The position numbers and the translations under genes are program-made. From the NCBI GenBank assembly GCA_964531805.1, contig CAZHGE010000008.1, positions 1 through 48,014 of the forward strand: DNA of 48,014 bases, read 5' to 3'. The first letter of the stretch is position 1. Each line of letters opens with the position of its first letter. The notes under the pieces were generated by a model, which was not told where the DNA came from, did not search any database, and was given only the letters and a program-made list of their open reading frames with translations. This document shows, in pieces, positions 1 to 6,537 of this stretch. The DNA is from RGIG8767 sp964531805 (GTDB taxonomy: Bacteria > Bacillota > Clostridia > Lachnospirales > Lachnospiraceae).

Positions 1-1232
1 CATTCATCGACTGCTTCGCTGAAAGAGACTTAAAGAACGGAACATTTACAGAAGAACAGATTCAGGAATTCATCGATCACTTCATCATGAAGTTAAGATT
101 GATCAAATTCGCTCGTACACCTGAATACAATGCATTATTCGCTGGTGACCCAGTATGGGTAACAGAATCTATCGCTGGTGTTGGTGTTGACGGACGTCAC
201 ATGGTTACAAAATCATCTTTCCGTTACCTTCACACATTAGAAAACTTAGGTGCAGCTCCAGAACCAAACTTAACAGTACTTTGGTCTACAAGACTTCCTC
301 AGGGATTCAAGAAATACTGTGCTAAGATTTCTATCACAACATCTTCTGTTCAGTACGAAAACGACGACTTAATGCGTGTAACACACGGTGATGATTACGG
401 TATCGCTTGCTGCGTATCTTCAATGGTTATCGGTAAGCAGATGCAGTTCTTCGGAGCTCGTGCTAACTTAGCTAAATGTATGCTTTACGCATTAAACGGT
501 GGTATCGACGAAGTTACTAAGAAACAGGTTGGTCCTAAGTATCGCCCTGTAACAGGTGACATCCTTGATTACGATGACGTAATGGATAAATACACAGACA
601 TGATGGAATGGTTAGCAGATGTATATGTAAATACATTAAATGTTATCCACTACATGCATGACAAATACTGCTACGAAAGAGCTCAGATGGCTTTACATGA
701 CAGAGACGTATTACGTTACTTTGCAACAGGTATCGCTGGACTTTCAGTTGTAACTGACTCTTTATCAGCTATCAAATATGCTCAGGTTAAAGCAATCAGA
801 GACGAAGACGGAATCATCGTTGACTTCGAAACAACAGGTGACTTCCCTAAATATGGTAATGATGATGACCGCGCTGACGACATCGCTCGTGAATTAGTTT
901 CTAAGTTCATGACAATGATCAGAAGACATCACACATACAGAAACGGTTTCCCAACCATGTCTGTATTAACAATTACTTCTAACGTAACATACGGTAAAGC
1001 AACAGGTAACACACCTGACGGACGTAAGAAAGGACAGCCTTTCGCTCCAGGTGCTAACCCAATGCACGGCCGTGATACTCATGGTGCAGTAGCTTCCTTA
1101 TCTTCAGTAGCCAAATTACCATTCCAGGATTCACAGGACGGTATCTCTAATACCTTCACAATCATCCCTGGTGCACTTGGTAAAGAAGATCAGGTATTCG
1201 CTGGTGACATCGAAATCGATTTAAGCAAATAA
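1..1232 (+). CDS. pflB: Pyruvate formate-lyase catalytic core, lacking the glycyl-radical domain (5' end outside window)
   Basis: This is the C-terminal part of a PFL core, which cleaves pyruvate plus CoA to acetyl-CoA and formate. The reading frame is open from base 3 to the left edge (FIDCFAERDLKNG...), so the ATG at 87 is internal. The Cys-Cys catalytic pair of PFL is visible in DYGIACCVSSM (codons at 408-413). A normal PFL runs on after 'ALGKED' through a linker into the C-terminal domain carrying RVSGYA. Here the protein ends with GDIEIDLSK and TAA at 1230-1232. No glycyl-radical sequence follows in any frame until the separate gene at 1680, so this is not a simple frameshift. Residues preceding the cut match PFL closely, and the cut falls exactly at the domain boundary. 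Downstream spacing and the shared strand suggest one transcript with the next two genes. The family is certain; activity as a split enzyme is inferred. Confidence 0.93.
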   Translation, partial: FIDCFAERDLKNGTFTEEQIQEFIDHFIMKLRLIKFARTPEYNALFAGDPVWVTESIAGVGVDGRHMVTKSSFRYLHTLENLGAAPEPNLTVLWSTRLPQGFKKYCAKISITTSSVQYENDDLMRVTHGDDYGIACCVSSMVIGKQMQFFGARANLAKCMLYALNGGIDEVTKKQVGPKYRPVTGDILDYDDVMDKYTDMMEWLADVYVNTLNVIHYMHDKYCYERAQMALHDRDVLRYFATGIAGLSVVTDSLSAIKYAQVKAIRDEDGIIVDFETTGDFPKYGNDDDRADDIARELVSKFMTMIRRHHTYRNGFPTMSVLTITSNVTYGKATGNTPDGRKKGQPFAPGANPMHGRDTHGAVASLSSVAKLPFQDSQDGISNTFTIIPGALGKEDQVFAGDIEIDLSK

Positions 1233-1237
1233 TATAT

Positions 1238-1343
1238 TGTATGCATGGGAAAAGGGAGTAATTTTCTTTTCCCGATGCAATACATCTGGAACAACAGAGT
1301 AATACATTGTGTTACGTCGAACGCGAAGCGGATACGTTCCAGA
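1238..1343 (+). promoter_or_regulatory. Two consecutive mRNA stem-loops between the PFL core and the next gene
   Basis: The arms at 1238-1254 and 1266-1284 pair over about 17 bp with two small bulges, around GGGAAAAG / CTTTTCCC. A second stem has perfect 8-bp outer arms at 1285-1292 (TCTGGAAC) and 1336-1343 (GTTCCAGA), with an internal near-palindrome GTAATACATTGTGTTAC. Neither is followed by a T tract, so they are not obvious terminators. Processing or stabilising elements that set different expression for the split subunits are a reasonable inference. Confidence 0.55.
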
Positions 1344-1381
1344 AGTTGTATAACTAAATTTTCCAGAAAGGGACGATGTAT

Positions 1382-1585
1382 ATGGACCAGAAAAGTATGA
1401 TTGAAGACCTTATCGCCCAGCTTGATGCAGGAATGAGTAAGGGAGTGGGACACATCAATGTAAATGTGGACGACGAAGCAGATTCTACAAAAGAAGTTCA
1501 AACCCTTGGATGTACGGATTGCTCCAGAACTCCATTGGCATGCAGCGTACCTACCCTCCAGCAGGGATTGGATGATTATCGTTAA
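1382..1585 (+). CDS. Small Cys-containing protein resembling the PFL glycyl-domain linker
   Basis: This is a 67-aa protein of unknown function inside the split PFL locus. The ATG at 1382 is preferred over the one at 1376 because AAAGGG (1367-1372) is 9 nt from it but only 3 nt from 1376. The N-terminal half (EDLIAQLDAGMSKGVGHINVNV) parallels the start of the glycyl-radical protein encoded next (DNLVSLLDGYATKGGHHLNVNV): an (E/D)-x-L...LD....KG..H.NVNV pattern. It then diverges completely. The RVSGYA glycyl motif is absent and is replaced by a segment with three cysteines (CTDCSRTPLAC, i.e. C-x2-C-x7-C). It may be a docking, assembly or redox/metal partner that occupies the glycyl-domain groove of the core. 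The similarity is visible; the role is inference. Confidence 0.75.
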   Translation: MDQKSMIEDLIAQLDAGMSKGVGHINVNVDDEADSTKEVQTLGCTDCSRTPLACSVPTLQQGLDDYR

Positions 1586-1679
1586 ATTAGAATAGGGAAA
1601 TGCATATTTCTTGCAGAGAAATTTGTACTCACTGGTGAGTTTGCATTTTCTTCAGAAAACAAAAAGGAGGATTAAAACC

Positions 1680-1925
1680 ATGGCAGCAGTTTCAACAGCT
1701 CAGGTTGATAACCTGGTTTCATTATTAGATGGTTACGCAACAAAAGGCGGACATCACTTAAACGTAAACGTATTAAACAGAGATATGTTATTAGATGCTC
1801 AGCAGCATCCAGAAAACTATCCACAGTTAACAATCCGTGTATCTGGATACGCAGTTAACTTCATCAAATTAACTCCAGAACAGCAGAATGACGTAATTTC
1901 TCGTACATTCCATCAGTCAATCTAA
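1680..1925 (+). CDS. Stand-alone glycyl-radical subunit of pyruvate formate-lyase (GrcA-like)
   Basis: This 81-aa protein corresponds to the C-terminal glycyl-radical domain missing from the core at 1-1232. It contains HHLNVNV, NRDMLLDA and PQLTIRVSGYAVNF, with the radical glycine at residue 56 (codon 1845-1847), and ends DVISRTFHQSI as PFLs do. A strong AAGGAGG lies 8-10 nt before the ATG at 1680. E. coli GrcA (YfiD) is a known stand-alone 'spare part' that repairs oxygen-cleaved PFL, but it coexists with full-length PFL. Here the core itself has no such domain, so this subunit should be essential rather than a backup. The upstream gap (1586-1679) holds a hairpin (ACTCA-CTGG-TGAGT). It would be activated by PflA (10900-11655). 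Confidence 0.93.
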   Translation: MAAVSTAQVDNLVSLLDGYATKGGHHLNVNVLNRDMLLDAQQHPENYPQLTIRVSGYAVNFIKLTPEQQNDVISRTFHQSI

Positions 1926-1962
1926 TTTGATAATTTGACATAAGCGATACGCTTATTACATA

Positions 1963-1991
1963 GCCCCTGGCCATTGGTCAGGGGTTTTTTT
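1963..1991 (+). terminator. Intrinsic terminator after the split PFL genes
   Basis: CCCCTGGCC, loop ATTG, GGTCAGGGG (one mismatch) is followed by seven T. It closes the split PFL operon. A smaller hairpin (ATAAGCG / CGCTTAT) precedes it at about 1940-1957. Confidence 0.88.
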
Positions 1992-2057
1992 CTTGTGTAG
2001 AGCCCTATCCACTTGACAAGTTTTGATTTTGGCCTACGGATTTAGTTAATGAATATA

Positions 2058-2186
2058 GGCGGAGTATGTTCCCTCTCTCATCGTCGCTTTCGCTTATTTG
2101 CCAACGTAACCCTACATAGGATTGCAAAATACGCAATCCAAGTAGGAACGTTGACAAAAAATCTTCGAGAAGGAACATACTCCGCC
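2058..2186. repeat. Long nested inverted repeat (possible MITE-like element or structured RNA)
   Basis: The perfect 15-bp outer arms GGCGGAGTATGTTCC (2058-2072) and GGAACATACTCCGCC (2172-2186) continue outward imperfectly for a few bases. Inside, 2100-2115 and 2142-2155 pair imperfectly (around CAACGT / ACGTTG), and the tip is a perfect hairpin GGATTGC (2119-2125) / GCAATCC (2133-2139). The whole 129 nt folds as one interrupted hairpin. There is no coding capacity beyond a short overlapping frame. I see no target-site duplication that I could confirm. Confidence 0.7.
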
Positions 2187-2237
2187 CGTATTTACATTAT
2201 ATCTCTGCACACCAAACACAGTCTTTCCCTTTTCCAG

Positions 2238-2483
2238 GGGTATATAGAGTTTTTGAAATGTCCTATACCCCGGCAACTACTGGTGTTCTATATTTATGTA
2301 AACCGCGAGGGTATATAGAGAAATTCTTTCGCCTCATACCCCGCTTTTGTATAATTGCGGGGTAGAATCCGCAATTTTTTCTCTATATACCCGCTTACTA
2401 ATAAAATACTTTCATTTTTCAATGATTTTTGACAATTTTAATGACTTGGTGGGTATTTTGCAATTACTTTTTAATATATACCC
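2238..2483. repeat. Array of inverted heptamers GGGTATA / TATACCC with 26-bp offset
   Basis: Four units each contain GGGTATA (or a one-base variant) followed by its inverse, with starts 26 bp apart: 2238/2264, 2309/2335, 2360/2386, 2451/2477. Units 2 and 3 sit back to back (2335 to 2360 is 25 bp). Several copies extend to GGGTATATAGAGA. The 19-nt sequences between arms are all different and T-rich on the plus strand. There is no gene here. The same design with a different heptamer recurs at 10276-10546 and, more loosely, at 21587-21874. Confidence 0.75.
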
Positions 2484-2509
2484 CTTCACCAAATTTCAAA
2501 CCATTAATT

Positions 2510-2538
2510 TCTACAAATTGGTAGCCTTTGCCTACCAA
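2510..2538 (-). terminator. Hairpin overlapping the nitroreductase stop codon
   Basis: On the minus strand TTGGTAG, loop GCAAAGG, CTACCAA is followed by a short TTTG run. The stop codon (2532-2534) is in the stem. The T tract is weak, so terminator function is only probable. Confidence 0.5.
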
Positions 2539-3158
2539 ATATTATTATGTATTCTCTCCTCCAAAGAATACTCCTTCTGCTTATTCATAACTGCGTCTTC
2601 CTTTGGCTTACCAATTGCAAGAAAGCACGGCATTAGATATTCTTCCGGATAATTTAGAACTTTTCTTGACCATTCACCTTCATCCCCTAAAGGAATACGA
2701 AGTGTACAGGCGAATCCTTCCGCAGTCGCAGCAAGAAGCATATTTTCAATACAGCACCAAATAGAAGCAAATCCATTAAGATGTGATAAGTTGTCCGGAT
2801 GCAATACATCTGTCTTTTGCTTAAATAGAGGCACAATAATGCAGGAAGCCTCTGTCAGCATTTGATATTGCTTTGGAATCGCATTTCTATAAGCAGATTG
2901 TTGACAAGAATCCGTTAAATTCCAGTCTTTTAAAATTGCATTTACATCTTCTTCCGTGAACTTCATCGGAATAATACTGAATAATCTACTAATTACATCC
3001 TTATCCTTGATTACAATAAAGTGCCAGTCTCTCATATGATCATTTGTAGGCGCTTTCATTCCCGCTGCAATGATTCTTTGAATAACCTCATTATCAATTG
3101 ATGCATTTTCAAAGTCCCTGATTGTTCTTCTTGAATTAATAACGTCATAAAATTCCAT
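2532..3158 (-). CDS. Nitroreductase family FMN oxidoreductase
   Basis: This 208-aa protein has the family start (MEFYDVINSRRTIRDFENASI), with the Arg-Arg FMN-phosphate contact, followed by the APTNDHMRDWHFIVI segment typical of nitroreductase-fold flavoproteins. The C-terminal part contains the LxIPLGDEGE and LxxIGKPKE-type strand. Such enzymes reduce nitro compounds, quinones or flavins with NAD(P)H; the substrate cannot be inferred. It lies 38 bp downstream of the XRE-PNPOx gene on the same strand, so the pair is probably one operon with a redox or FMN theme. GGAGG precedes the ATG. Length is normal for the family. Confidence 0.88.
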   Translation of the reverse strand: MEFYDVINSRRTIRDFENASIDNEVIQRIIAAGMKAPTNDHMRDWHFIVIKDKDVISRLFSIIPMKFTEEDVNAILKDWNLTDSCQQSAYRNAIPKQYQMLTEASCIIVPLFKQKTDVLHPDNLSHLNGFASIWCCIENMLLAATAEGFACTLRIPLGDEGEWSRKVLNYPEEYLMPCFLAIGKPKEDAVMNKQKEYSLEERIHNNIW

Positions 3159-3196
3159 AAGCAGTCCTCCATAAATTTGAGTTTATCACAAATAAT

Positions 3197-3793
3197 TTAA
3201 TCAATCAGAACACTTTCTATTTGTACTTTAAATATTACATAATGTATTTGATCCTGATGAATAAATTCTTGTCGTATCATAGGATAAAGAGAAATCATTT
3301 TGTCACGAATAATACTGGAAGATTCTTCTTCAACTACACCACTAATCCGAATCCACCTACGAGTATTCAAGTTATAGCTGGCAAGTTCGACCTTGGAATT
3401 CTGTATTAAATCTGAATAGACCTGCTTTCGATTATCTGTTGCAATGTACAGAAATTTGTCATCTGCATATATAAAACCCATTGGACGCAGCTTAGGTATA
3501 TCTAGAACAGAAGTTGCAAGAAAAAAATACCCACACTCCCGAATAAAATTAAAACAATCTACCGCCGCCGGATTTTGTTTCATTTCTGGTTCTTGTAACT
3601 CATTATTTAATAGGAAATCTATACTACAATTCAGTAAACGGCTTAATTTGATCAACTTCTCTGTTTCTGGAAACGCAATATCCATTTCCCATCTCGAAAC
3701 AGACTGCCTGGAAACGTTTAAAAACTCCGCTTGTTGTTCCTGTGTAAGTCCCATCTTCTTTCGTAATGCTGACAATTTTTCTCCCGTAGTCAT
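3197..3793 (-). CDS. XRE-type HTH regulator fused to a PNPOx-like flavin-binding domain
   Basis: The ATG at 3793 is chosen because AGAGGATG lies just upstream; an in-frame extension to 3847 lacks a ribosome site. Residues 1-60 form a Cro/C1-type HTH (GEKLSALRKKMGLTQEQQAEFLNVSRQSVSRWE). Residues about 75-198 resemble the pyridoxamine 5'-phosphate oxidase split-barrel family (CFNFIRECGYFFLATSV...LRPMGFIYADDKFLYIATDNRK). The architecture suggests a repressor or activator that senses a flavin or related cofactor. It sits directly upstream of a nitroreductase, its likely target. The HTH is clear; the ligand is inferred. Confidence 0.85.
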   Translation of the reverse strand: MTTGEKLSALRKKMGLTQEQQAEFLNVSRQSVSRWEMDIAFPETEKLIKLSRLLNCSIDFLLNNELQEPEMKQNPAAVDCFNFIRECGYFFLATSVLDIPKLRPMGFIYADDKFLYIATDNRKQVYSDLIQNSKVELASYNLNTRRWIRISGVVEEESSSIIRDKMISLYPMIRQEFIHQDQIHYVIFKVQIESVLID

Positions 3794-3908
3794 ATCTTCA
3801 TCCTCTTTTGATTCTATTGTAACGCTACAGTGTAAAATCCCAACCAATTTCTAATTGCTATATGTAAACTTTGAAGTGCGGCAAATTTACAGCTAAATAT
3901 AAGATTTA

Positions 3909-4523
3909 TTATTGTACTTGGCTGATCACCAAATAAGTATTCTTATAAAATGGCATATACCACTCTCTGGTATCCCAGAATTTTAAAAACTCCTGATTTG
4001 ATAGTTTTCGGTTGTAATATTCTTCTTCACAATTTGTCAAATAATCAAGTGATTCTGCAATAAAAATATTTTCCTCATCATAACCGACTATGGACACATA
4101 ATGAAGCCAGTTCTTATCAAGTCTAGTTTTGACTAATGCGATAACCCGTTTTTCTTCCGACAAATCTGCTTTTAAAGTTTCTAAACTACCTTTTACATAC
4201 CTCACATCATAGCCATAACCTTGTATCGCTCTTTTTAGTATTCGCGGAAGGACTGCTCCGTTTTTCATTTTACGGCTTATTTTTGCATAGATATCATTCC
4301 CGTCCACTTCCATACCAAAACTTCTAAGTACGTATGCAGTTGAAAAACCTGAACATTCTGTAGTCTTTTGGTAAGCCATTCTATTTTGCTCTTTTAGTAT
4401 GTATTCTTTCTCGTAATTCCCTTTCTTACTTCTCTTAACTGGCACCGCAAATCCAATGATAAGCCAGTCTAAAATAACAATCAGAAGCAATACACTAATT
4501 ATACAAACAATTAACCACAACAT
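3909..4523 (-). CDS. Membrane-anchored C39-like (papain-fold) peptidase domain protein
   Basis: This 204-aa protein has one N-terminal membrane segment (about residues 3-30, LIVCIISVLLLIVILDWLII), then a C39-like domain. Conserved features are QKTTECSGFSTAYVLRSFG (Gln oxyanion and Cys nucleophile), LHYVSIVGYDEENIFIAES (catalytic His) and a following acidic residue. C39 domains usually cut double-glycine leaders of bacteriocins, but stand-alone C39-like proteins often have unknown substrates. No precursor peptide or ABC exporter is nearby. It starts 17 bp after the GNAT gene and probably shares its T-box controlled transcript. Confidence 0.75.
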   Translation of the reverse strand: MLWLIVCIISVLLLIVILDWLIIGFAVPVKRSKKGNYEKEYILKEQNRMAYQKTTECSGFSTAYVLRSFGMEVDGNDIYAKISRKMKNGAVLPRILKRAIQGYGYDVRYVKGSLETLKADLSEEKRVIALVKTRLDKNWLHYVSIVGYDEENIFIAESLDYLTNCEEEYYNRKLSNQEFLKFWDTREWYMPFYKNTYLVISQVQ

Positions 4524-4540
4524 TAATTTTCCATTCTCCT

Positions 4541-5131
4541 CTATGATTCTGTCTTAGCAGTTTTAAAATCTTCTTTTTTCAGTTCCAATTCTAGAACATT
4601 CCATGTTTCACCACATATTTCGCATGCTGCTTTTTCTGCCATCTCTACATCTCTAAAACCGGCAGTTTTATAGCAATAGTAAGCAGACATATTGTTTTCA
4701 AACACCCCGATTGTAACCTTATCTACCTTAAGTATATCAAAGGCATATTGAAGTGCAAGCCGAATCATTTCTTTCCCATAGCCCATGCCTCGTTTTGTGT
4801 CGTCCACAATTACAAATCCTATGCGCAGAGTTGTCTTCTCTTCATCCGTAAATCTTAAAATAAGATGGCCTACAATACCACTGTCATCAAATGCTGTCAT
4901 TGGGTAAAAATTATCTAGATCCGCACAATCTCCATTATAGTCCACATACTTTTTATTCATATCTTCATCCGTAATAGGAAAAGACTCGTATCTGTCCGAG
5001 GTCCATTTCCGAAAGGTCGCCTCATCCTTACACCATGTAATAATCGTTTTTGCATCACAATTTTTGTAAGGCCTCAGTCTAAGACCAATCACTCTTTTTT
5101 CATTTCCTATAAAATCATTTCTTTTTTCCAT
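4541..5131 (-). CDS. GNAT family N-acetyltransferase downstream of a T-box leader
   Basis: The ATG at 5131 (196 aa) is preferred because TGGAGG lies 8 nt before it and overlaps the codons that would follow the ATG at 5146. GNAT features: the beta4 segment LRIGFVIVDD, the acetyl-CoA loop RGMGYGKEMI (R/Q-x-x-G-x-G/A), and YCYKTAGFRDVE near the C terminus. The nearest relatives are RimJ/RimL-type acetyltransferases. The first gene after the T-box and its terminator (5212-5248), it is expected to be induced when a specific tRNA is uncharged. That is unusual for a GNAT. The substrate is unknown; it might be an aminoacyl or amino-acid-derived compound. Confidence 0.85.
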   Translation of the reverse strand: MEKRNDFIGNEKRVIGLRLRPYKNCDAKTIITWCKDEATFRKWTSDRYESFPITDEDMNKKYVDYNGDCADLDNFYPMTAFDDSGIVGHLILRFTDEEKTTLRIGFVIVDDTKRGMGYGKEMIRLALQYAFDILKVDKVTIGVFENNMSAYYCYKTAGFRDVEMAEKAACEICGETWNVLELELKKEDFKTAKTES

Positions 5132-5211
5132 ACCTGTGTCCTCCATTAATTAAATTAATAAATTTCACATCCAGACCAAACGTCAATAGGCTTTTCCAGC
5201 TGCCTTCGTGG

Positions 5212-5514
5212 GCAAAAGAAAAAGCCCTAAGCTTAATAAGCTTAGGGCGAACAATTGTCCGTGGTACCACCTAAATTCAGAAATTATTTTCTGCTCTCAT
5301 ACGATGCGGGATAATCCATACCATTATCCGATATCGTTTCCCTGATAACGGTGGGAAATCCGTTGGAGTCTACTAAGATTCATCCGTTCGGTCCAAAGCT
5401 CAAAGGCTACCTTCCTTACTTTCTTCACGGGAATTTTCACCAGCCATTCCCTCTCTGTACATCCGAAATGTAAGTACTCCTCCTCGTCAACGCTTTTGTC
5501 TAAATGTTATGTAC
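5212..5514 (-). promoter_or_regulatory. T-box leader with terminator, specifier probably GUA (Val)
   Basis: Reading the minus strand, an AGAGA-type element and GGCTGGTGA occur in Stem I, then the T-box itself (AGGTGGTACCACGGAC, 5272-5257), then the terminator GCCCTAAGCTT-ATT-AAGCTTAGGGC followed by TTTTTCTTTT. The end of Stem I reads GAAGGTAGCCTTTGAGC. With the usual layout (specifier, purine, CC) the specifier is GTA at 5410-5408, i.e. Val. A GGT (Gly) reading one base earlier cannot be excluded. The downstream gene is a GNAT rather than an aminoacyl-tRNA synthetase or an amino-acid transport or synthesis gene. Confidence 0.9.
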
Positions 5515-5542
5515 ATATTAGCACTTTATTTGCGTTTGTCAA
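5515..5542 (-). promoter_or_regulatory. Promoter of the T-box transcript
   Basis: On the minus strand, TTGACA (5542-5537), a 16-bp spacer and TAATAT (5520-5515) lie immediately upstream of the T-box Stem I. It is a near-consensus housekeeping promoter. Confidence 0.75.
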
Positions 5543-5636
5543 CACAAAACAGGCGGTCTTATCAACTACCTGCACCACATTTTAAATATTTCTATCTATA
5601 GATGTATAACTTTGGTCATGACCTACTATTAAACGA

Positions 5637-6290
5637 CTATTTCTTCTGTGCCTCTTTCAACTGTTGTTCTAAGTCTTGGATGATTTCTTCCTGTTGCTTG
5701 AGCAAATCATCCTTTTCTTTGAGACTTTGAGTATTCTCTTTGCTTCGGATTTTCTCCATTTTCTTTCGAAGTTTTAAAAGTAGAAATGGCAACAGGGCAA
5801 TCAATTTCTTATCATTTAATTCCTGCAAAGAAATGCTCTGCAATTTAAAGACTGGCACCTTATAAGAAAACTCACCCTGATCTTCAAATTTTAAAATCAA
5901 TGTATACTCATCGGGTATCTTCTCTTTTTTTCCCTCATCCAAATATACAATACATGGCCTTGGAAAAATCATAATCTCATTTCCATTTTCAAAAGTACGG
6001 TTCTTATAAGCATTTCCAAATCCATACTCAAATACACGAAATACTATTTCCTCATCTTCCGTCATCTGTGCTTCAATATGATAAATGTCCCTGTCATTAA
6101 TGGTTAGAATACTGTCGGAAAGTGTTCTCTTTAAATCTTTGTCTTCATGTTCAGTCCAGTTGTATGTAATCTTGCTGTTTGTTGGGTAATCTGTGCCGAA
6201 TAGGCCATTGATGAGATTAATAACTGTTTTATCGGATAGTGTAAGAATGCGTTTAAACGCTTTATCATAGATTTGATAAATCTCTTTCAT
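5637..6290 (-). CDS. Rpn/PD-(D/E)XK nuclease family transposase-like protein
   Basis: This 217-aa protein belongs to the Rpn (recombination-promoting nuclease) / 'PD-(D/E)XK nuclease family transposase' group. Family features: an N-terminal DKAFKRILT followed by NGLFGTDYP, then the nuclease core DSILTINDRDIYHIEAQM (D...E-x-Q in place of E-x-K), and a C-terminal coiled coil (about 170-217, LKEKDDLLKQQEEIIQDLEQQ). The Q instead of K at the third catalytic position is common in this family. The ribosome site GAAAGGAAC precedes the ATG. It is isolated, flanked by the T-box region on one side and a hypothetical gene on the other. A second, amber-interrupted relative lies at 35656-36591. Confidence 0.8.
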   Translation of the reverse strand: MKEIYQIYDKAFKRILTLSDKTVINLINGLFGTDYPTNSKITYNWTEHEDKDLKRTLSDSILTINDRDIYHIEAQMTEDEEIVFRVFEYGFGNAYKNRTFENGNEIMIFPRPCIVYLDEGKKEKIPDEYTLILKFEDQGEFSYKVPVFKLQSISLQELNDKKLIALLPFLLLKLRKKMEKIRSKENTQSLKEKDDLLKQQEEIIQDLEQQLKEAQKK

Positions 6291-6491
6291 AGACTTGTTC
6301 CTTTCGATTTGCTATATTCAGTTGTAACATAGTAAATAACATTACTCAATCATAGGCATCACCACTCATTCAAATCATAAAAAGGGAAATTCGGTCGAAC
6401 GACCAAAGATAACCAGATAGAAATATTTGAGATGATATCGCAGCATGACTCTTTTCGAAATACAAGCCCTTTTCTTAGAAACACATATTTA

Positions 6492-6537
6492 TATAACTGC
6501 GTACATAAAAAAAGGCAGTCTTAGTGACTGCCTGCTT
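6492..6537 (-). terminator. Intrinsic terminator, copy A of a duplicated 46-bp module
   Basis: On the minus strand GGCAGTC, 5-nt loop, GACTGCC is followed by a T tract, directly abutting the stop codon of the upstream gene (6536-6538). The full 46-nt segment matches 8741-8786 at about 41 positions by eye, including the AT-rich tail beyond the T tract. Confidence 0.85.

Noticed and set aside
1..1925. Split PFL as a simple frameshift or pseudogene
   Set aside because: No glycyl-domain sequence follows the core stop in any frame for 450 bp. Each small ORF has its own ribosome site and intact coding, and the cut is at a domain boundary.
2049..2652. Short plus-strand ORFs in the 2.0-2.6 kb intergenic region
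   Set aside because: They coincide with the nested palindrome and array 1, or run antisense into the nitroreductase gene, and have no convincing start sites.
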